Shown: positions 16,463 to 21,151 of the stretch, piece after piece
Position numbering within the stretch: position 1 is the stretch's first letter
How the letters are laid out: every line of letters begins with the position of its first letter
Assembly: GCA_018262455.1 (NCBI GenBank)
Contig: JAGSPR010000066.1
Location: 1 to 21,151, forward strand
DNA from: Deltaproteobacteria bacterium
Lineage (GTDB): Bacteria; Myxococcota; Polyangia; Haliangiales; Haliangiaceae
Direction of reading: 5' to 3'
DNA: 21,151 bases
Program-made: the position numbers and the translations under genes
Notes under the pieces: model-generated
Database searches by the model: none
What the model saw: the letters and a program-made list of their open reading frames with translations, nothing else
What the model was told of the DNA's origin: nothing

Positions 16463-18400
16463 ATGCGTGCCCGTCTCGTCCTCTGTGCCCTGCTCGCGCT
16501 CGGCGCCTGCAAGGATCATCCTTCGAAGCTCGACAACCTCGACAAGATGGCGAGGACGGCCGATCCGTGGTCCGTCAAGACCACGAGCGCGGCCAAGTCC
16601 GACCAGGACGACGGTGCCCTCGGCGGCCTGGATCTGCGAGGCATGCTCCAGAAGATCGGCGAGACCGTCAAACAGCCCGGGCCGTATGACGCTCCCGAGA
16701 AGTCGAGCGACTACGACGAAGCCAAGCCGCACTGGGGCGTGATCCGGGTCGGCGGAGGCATCGTCGAGCGCGAGGTCTACTCGCTGTCGCCGTTCGGCGG
16801 CGGCAACCACGGCACCGAGCTGCGCCACGTGATCGACCGCCTCCGCGCGTTCGCGAAGGACGACAAGATCACCGGGATCCTGCTGCGGATCTCGAGCGTC
16901 GAGATCAGCTTGCCGGACGTGATCGAGCTCCGCGCCGCGATGCACGACTTCCGGGCCGCCAAGAAGACGCTCGCGTGCCACACCGAGGACGCGTCGAACG
17001 CGACCTATCTCGTGCTCGCCGCGTGCGAGCGGATCGGCATCGCGCCGCTTGGACAGGTCGCGATCACCGGACCGGCGGCGATGCCGATGCACCTCAAGGG
17101 GCTGCTCGACAAGCTCGGCATCCAGGCCGACTTCCTCCACGTCGGTGCGTACAAGGGCGCCGCGGAGCCGCTCACCCGCGATGCCCCGTCCCCCGAGATG
17201 GAGGAGACGCTCGGCGCCATCCTCGATCGGCGCTACGACACGATGGTCGACGTCATCTCGAAGGAGCGCAAGCTCGAGGCCGCCGCCGTCAAGGCGCTGA
17301 TCGATTCGGCCCTGTTCGCATCGGAGCAAGCGAAGGCCGCCAAGCTCGTCGATGACGTCTCGTCGTTCGAGGCGTTCCGCGGTGAGGTGATCAAGGGGCC
17401 GTGGACCAAGCTCGAGCTCGACGAAGGTCCGGGCTCCAAGAGTCAGCTCGAGCTGGGGATCTCGGTCTTGAGGTTTCTCGGCGCGACGCCGCCCGAGCGA
17501 CCGGCTGGCGCGCACGTCGCGATCGTCTATGCGCTCGGCAACATCGTCGATGGTGATGGCGACGGCGTGCTCGGCGCGCGCCAGCAGATCGCGTCGCACA
17601 CGCTCGTCTCCGCGCTCCGTGCACTCGCCGCCGACGACGCGGTCAAGGCGGTGGTGCTGCGCATCGACTCGGGCGGTGGCAGCGCGCAGGCGTCGGAGCT
17701 GATCTGGCAGGCCGTCCGCGACCTCAAGGCGAACAAGCCCGTCGTCGTCTCGATGAGCGACGTCGCGGCGAGCGGGGGCTACTACATCGCGAGCGGCGCG
17801 ACCAAGATCTTCGCGCTCGATGACACGCTCACCGGTTCGATCGGCGTCGTCGGCGGCAAGATCGCGCCCGCCGGTGCGCTCGCGAAGCTGGGCGTGACCA
17901 CGTTCCCGCGCGGCCGTGGCAAGCGCGCGACGATCATGGCGAGCCTGCTCCCATGGAACGACGAGGAGAAGGCCGTCATCCAGCACTCGATGGAGGAGGT
18001 CTACACCGTGTTCGTCGGCCGGGTGGCCGATGGTCGCAAGCAGCCGCTCGACAAGATCAAGCAGCTCGCACAGGGCCGCGTGTGGACCGGCACGAAGGCC
18101 AAGGAGCTCGGCCTCGTCGACGAGATCGGCGGGCTGGATGCGGCGCTCGCAGAGGCTCGCACGCTCGGCAAGGTCGATCCGGTGGCCGACCTCGAGATCT
18201 ATCCGCCCACGCCCACCCTGCGCGACTTCGTGCACGGGTTCACCGGGGTGCAGACCCCGTTCGGCTTGCGCAGCGAGCTCGAGACGATCGCCGCGATCAA
18301 CCCGCAGCTCGCCGACGCCGCCCAGCGCCTGGTCACGCTCGTGCTGTCGTTCCAGAGCGCCCGGATCCAGACGGTGGCCGTGCTCCCCGACGTTCGCTGA
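16463..18400 (+). CDS. sppA: Signal peptide peptidase SppA, 67K type, predicted lipoprotein
   Basis: SppA is a Ser/Lys protease that degrades leftover signal peptides and some envelope proteins. The 645-residue protein is the long, tandem-domain form. The N-terminal half holds the general-base Lys231 (HVGAYKGAAEP) and the C-terminal half the nucleophile Ser437 (DVAASGGYYIAS), with GSIGVVGGKI following, so the dyad split across the two halves is complete. Instead of the usual membrane anchor it starts with a lipoprotein signal ending LALGAC (Cys16, then Lys17, not Asp). An acidic/polar linker of about 70 residues follows. Lipid anchoring in either the inner or the outer membrane is possible. 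It converges with the coiled-coil gene, 20 nt apart. Confidence 0.92.
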   Translation: MRARLVLCALLALGACKDHPSKLDNLDKMARTADPWSVKTTSAAKSDQDDGALGGLDLRGMLQKIGETVKQPGPYDAPEKSSDYDEAKPHWGVIRVGGGIVEREVYSLSPFGGGNHGTELRHVIDRLRAFAKDDKITGILLRISSVEISLPDVIELRAAMHDFRAAKKTLACHTEDASNATYLVLAACERIGIAPLGQVAITGPAAMPMHLKGLLDKLGIQADFLHVGAYKGAAEPLTRDAPSPEMEETLGAILDRRYDTMVDVISKERKLEAAAVKALIDSALFASEQAKAAKLVDDVSSFEAFRGEVIKGPWTKLELDEGPGSKSQLELGISVLRFLGATPPERPAGAHVAIVYALGNIVDGDGDGVLGARQQIASHTLVSALRALAADDAVKAVVLRIDSGGGSAQASELIWQAVRDLKANKPVVVSMSDVAASGGYYIASGATKIFALDDTLTGSIGVVGGKIAPAGALAKLGVTTFPRGRGKRATIMASLLPWNDEEKAVIQHSMEEVYTVFVGRVADGRKQPLDKIKQLAQGRVWTGTKAKELGLVDEIGGLDAALAEARTLGKVDPVADLEIYPPTPTLRDFVHGFTGVQTPFGLRSELETIAAINPQLADAAQRLVTLVLSFQSARIQTVAVLPDVR

Positions 18401-18420
18401 GGCACGCGCCGGGTGACCGG

Positions 18421-21151
18421 CTACGTGGTCATCCCGATCGCCGCGGCCAGCGCCCGGATCGCAGCGCGCGCCCGATCGAGGTTCTCGACGGCCTGGATGA
18501 CCGCGCTCGACAGCGCGGCCACGGACTCCGACTGCGCCATGATCGCGGTCTCGTTGCTGGCGACTCGCACGTTCGCGCGCAACGACTCGATCGCCGCCTC
18601 GAGCGTGCTGACGTATTCGTTGACCACGAGCGGGACCCCCGAGCCCGTGTTCGTCGATTCGGAGTCGTCATCCTCGTCGCCGTCGATCGCCTCGCGCAGG
18701 CGCTGCTCGGTGTCGGCGAGCTGGGTGCGAAGGTTCTTGTTATCGCGCTCGAGCCCGCCGAGCTGCTTCTCGAGCTCGTTGGTCCTGGCGACCATCGCCT
18801 CGATGCGGGCGCCATCGAGTGCGGCAGTCTCCTCGGGATCGTGCTCCGGCGCCCCCGAGCGGGCGAGCGCCCGGACGCGGCGGTTGGTCGTGGCCTCGTC
18901 GCCGAGGGCGTCGCGAAGCTCGGTGGCGAGCCGAGCGCGCTCGAGCGTCATCTGCGTCAGCTTGGAGCGACCCTCGCGGAGCTCGCGCTGGAGCTGCGCG
19001 ATCTCGCGCTCGGTCTCGGCCGCGAACGATCGCACGTTCTCCGCACTGGCGACCTCGCGCTCGAGCGTGGCGAGTCGCTGCTGCGACGCGATCAGCTGGG
19101 CCTGGAGGGTCGCGGCGGACCGCTCGGCGGCCACCATGCGGGCCTCGGCATCGCGGGTGCGGCGCTCGAGGTCGGTGAACCGGCCCACGAACTGCTCGTT
19201 GCTCACGGCCACAGCCTGCAGGCGACGCTCGGACTCGCCCAGGCGCGCCTCGAACTCGCGGCCACGAATCTCGGCTTCGTGGGTGCGCCGATCGGCCAAG
19301 GCCACGCGATCGGTCATCTCCAGCTCGGCCTGCTCGATCGTGCGGTTCTTGATCTGGGCATCGCGCTCGAGCACCGCGAGCTTCGAGATCGCCTCGTCGA
19401 GCTGACGCTGCAACGCACCCGCGCGCCCGATCGCGAGGTCGGCGGCCTGGGCGCGCGCGGCGGCCCTCTCCTCCGAGCTCTCGTGGGACTCGACGGCGCG
19501 ACGCAGATCGGCGAGCTCGGCCTCCGCTTCGCGCAGCGCGTCCTCGGCCGCCACGGCTGCCTGCTCGGTCTCGGCGAGCTGGGTCTCGAGCGCCTCGCCC
19601 CGCGCGCGGAGCTGCTCGGCCCCGTGCTCGATCCGGGCGGCCCGGGCCTTGGCCTCGGCGAGGGCGATCTCGAGGGACGTGATCTCGGCGCGCGCCTCGT
19701 CGAGCGAGGCCTGCTGTGCGGTCTCCGACACCGCCAACCCGCTCTCGAGGTCGAGCACGCGATCCTGGAGCGCCTCGATCTGGCTGTCACCCTCGCGCGC
19801 CCTCTGCTCCGCCACCTCGGCCCGAGCGACGAGCTGCGGCCACTCCGCACGTATCTCGACGAGCTCGCGCTCGACCTGGGTCTTGCGATCGACCATGCCG
19901 AGCGCGCTCGAGCGCTCCGCCGCGAGCTCGCGCTGCATGGCCGCGAGCTTGCCGCCGAGCGCGGCCTGGGTGGCCTCCAGCTGGTCGGCGTGCTCGCGCT
20001 CGAGCTGTGCGACGCGAGCCTCGGCAGAGGCCACCCGGCGCTGCGCTTCAGCCATCGACCTGGCCGCCTCGGAGCTCATCGCAGCCGCCTGGTTCGCGCG
20101 CTGGTGCGCGCTGTCGAGCTCGCGGCCGACCGTGCGCGCGCGCATGTCGGCATCGGCCGCGCGCCGCAACGCCTCGGCGACATCTTTGGCCATCGCCTTC
20201 GCCATCGTGTCGGCGGCGCTCGTGCGTTGCTCGGCGTGCTCGATCCGGCGATCTGCGTCGATCACGTGCTGCTGCCCGGCGCGCTCCCGCGCGACGGCCT
20301 CGTCACGCGCCGTGATCGCACTGGCGATCTCGACCTCGGCCTTGGTGAGCTGATCGAGCCGCGCCTGCAGCGCGATCGCCTTGCGATCGGCCTGCTCGAG
20401 CTTGGCGGCCGCAGCCGCGAGCTCGGCGCGGGTCGTGGCGGTGCGCGCATCGGCCTCGCGTACGAGCGCCTGGGACGCGGCGACGCCGGCCTCGAGCTCG
20501 ACGAGCCGATCGCGACGGGTCTGGAGCTGTCCCTCGAGCTCGGCGAGCTGGGTCGCGAGCTCGGCGGCCCGTCCCTCGGCCACCTGCAAGGGTGCGGCGC
20601 CTGCCCCGAGCTGGCTGTCGAGCGCGGCGATGCGCTCACGTGCCTTCGCCAGCTCGTCATCGGCCGCCTTCGCCCGCGCGTCGGCCTCCGCGAACCTGCT
20701 CTCGAGCTGCGCGGAGAGCGACTCGGCCTTCGCGGCCTGGGAACTGGCGTGCGACAGGTTGCGCTCGGCACCCTGCGCGCGGATCTGCGCGGCTGCGAGA
20801 TCCTTCTCGGCCTTGTCCGCGCGGCCAGTGACCGCGGTGTTGAGCTCGCTGAGCTCGCGAACCCGCACGTCCGCATTCGCCGCCGCCCGTGCCGCCGCGA
20901 GCTCGCGTCGCAGATCCAGGGCGACGAGGTCAGCCTCGGCGAGCTTCTCGGCGACCGCGATCCCGGCGGCGGTCTCCGCCATCATCTTCGCCTCGCGCAT
21001 CTTCGCGAGCTCGAGCCGGATCGACTCGAGCTCGGCATGGCTCGACCGACGCAGCTGATCCAGCTCGTCGCGGAGGGACTGTGAATCGCGCGAGGCCTCT
21101 CCGGCTGCATGCTCGGCGATCGAACGGGCAGCCTGGGCCTCGTCCAGGACG
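18421..21151 (-). CDS. Very long coiled-coil protein, N terminus outside window (partial)
   Basis: At least 909 codons are present: the frame stays open to the right edge of the window, and coiled-coil sequence continues upstream of the first internal Met at 21000, so that Met is not the true start. Nearly the whole product is Ala/Glu/Arg/Leu-rich heptad sequence without Pro, broken by an acidic linker (DGDEDDDSESTNTGSG) about 80 residues from the end. The C terminus, VNEYVSTLEAAIESLRANVR to AIRALAAAIGMTT, is a separate short helical domain. No ATPase head, receiver or membrane segment is visible in this part. Long rods of this kind occur in SMC-like, polarity and gliding proteins (for example AglZ, FrzS) of myxobacteria, but nothing here allows a choice among them. 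Confidence 0.85.
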   Translation of the reverse strand, partial: VLDEAQAARSIAEHAAGEASRDSQSLRDELDQLRRSSHAELESIRLELAKMREAKMMAETAAGIAVAEKLAEADLVALDLRRELAAARAAANADVRVRELSELNTAVTGRADKAEKDLAAAQIRAQGAERNLSHASSQAAKAESLSAQLESRFAEADARAKAADDELAKARERIAALDSQLGAGAAPLQVAEGRAAELATQLAELEGQLQTRRDRLVELEAGVAASQALVREADARTATTRAELAAAAAKLEQADRKAIALQARLDQLTKAEVEIASAITARDEAVARERAGQQHVIDADRRIEHAEQRTSAADTMAKAMAKDVAEALRRAADADMRARTVGRELDSAHQRANQAAAMSSEAARSMAEAQRRVASAEARVAQLEREHADQLEATQAALGGKLAAMQRELAAERSSALGMVDRKTQVERELVEIRAEWPQLVARAEVAEQRAREGDSQIEALQDRVLDLESGLAVSETAQQASLDEARAEITSLEIALAEAKARAARIEHGAEQLRARGEALETQLAETEQAAVAAEDALREAEAELADLRRAVESHESSEERAAARAQAADLAIGRAGALQRQLDEAISKLAVLERDAQIKNRTIEQAELEMTDRVALADRRTHEAEIRGREFEARLGESERRLQAVAVSNEQFVGRFTDLERRTRDAEARMVAAERSAATLQAQLIASQQRLATLEREVASAENVRSFAAETEREIAQLQRELREGRSKLTQMTLERARLATELRDALGDEATTNRRVRALARSGAPEHDPEETAALDGARIEAMVARTNELEKQLGGLERDNKNLRTQLADTEQRLREAIDGDEDDDSESTNTGSGVPLVVNEYVSTLEAAIESLRANVRVASNETAIMAQSESVAALSSAVIQAVENLDRARAAIRALAAAIGMTT

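Noticed and set aside
14936..18235. 1099-codon minus-strand open frame opposite the TPR and sppA genes
   Set aside because: It lies antisense to two well-supported genes and its translation is Arg/Asp/Leu/Val-rich low-information sequence with no domain; it follows from the high GC at third codon positions of the real genes.
17953..21084. 1043-codon plus-strand open frame opposite the coiled-coil gene
   Set aside because: The complement of Glu/Leu/Ala-rich heptad codons gives long Leu/Gly/Arg-rich frames without stops. It also overlaps the 3' end of sppA. No domain or start signal supports it.

Overview
The window is high-GC bacterial DNA that reads best as part of a Myxococcota chromosome (former Deltaproteobacteria); the genus cannot be told from this stretch. 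The evidence is a CdnL-type CarD regulator very close to the myxobacterial form, a secreted metalloprotease with a MYXO-CTERM-like tail (Cys-Cys, hydrophobic stretch, Arg cluster), and a zinc-ribbon/GYF-like/transmembrane/TPR protein whose layout recalls the cytosolic half of the myxobacterial gliding protein GltJ.

Left part (1-1500): a possible gene tail, a leader with an extended -10 and a 17-bp palindrome, cdnL, a strong terminator-like hairpin, and a macro-domain protein. Next (1586-7964) is a respiratory complex I operon, nuoA-B-C-D-G-H-I, behind a good sigma70-type promoter. Most junctions overlap or nearly touch, so the operon is translationally coupled. It encodes the quinone-reducing connecting module, the proximal membrane subunit and a compact NuoG. 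It lacks nuoE/nuoF (NADH-oxidising module) and nuoJ-N (proton-pumping arm), which must lie elsewhere if the complex is complete.

The gap after nuoI (7965-8403) is rich. It holds a perfect 21-bp inverted repeat built from a GTAAGC hexamer. It then holds what I read as a complete 6S RNA gene with its own promoter, about 180 nt of foldable RNA matching the E. coli 6S landmarks, and an intrinsic terminator. This is the most interesting non-coding feature here.

Middle part (8404-13816): gltX and a CPBP-family membrane protease on the minus strand, divergent from a matrixin-like protease. These are followed on the plus strand by a small zinc-ribbon membrane protein, a divergent GroES-like protein and a GNAT acetyltransferase, which overlaps tail-to-tail with a minus-strand PilZ protein.

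Right part (13931-21151): the zinc-ribbon/GYF-like/TPR membrane protein, a lipoprotein-type SppA signal peptide peptidase with both catalytic residues, and a very long coiled-coil protein on the minus strand cut by the window edge. Several genes lack a Shine-Dalgarno and have a TANNNT-type -10 element only 7-10 nt before the start codon, which suggests leaderless mRNAs are common here. Very long antisense ORFs opposite nuo, gltX, the TPR gene and sppA are high-GC shadows and are not annotated.
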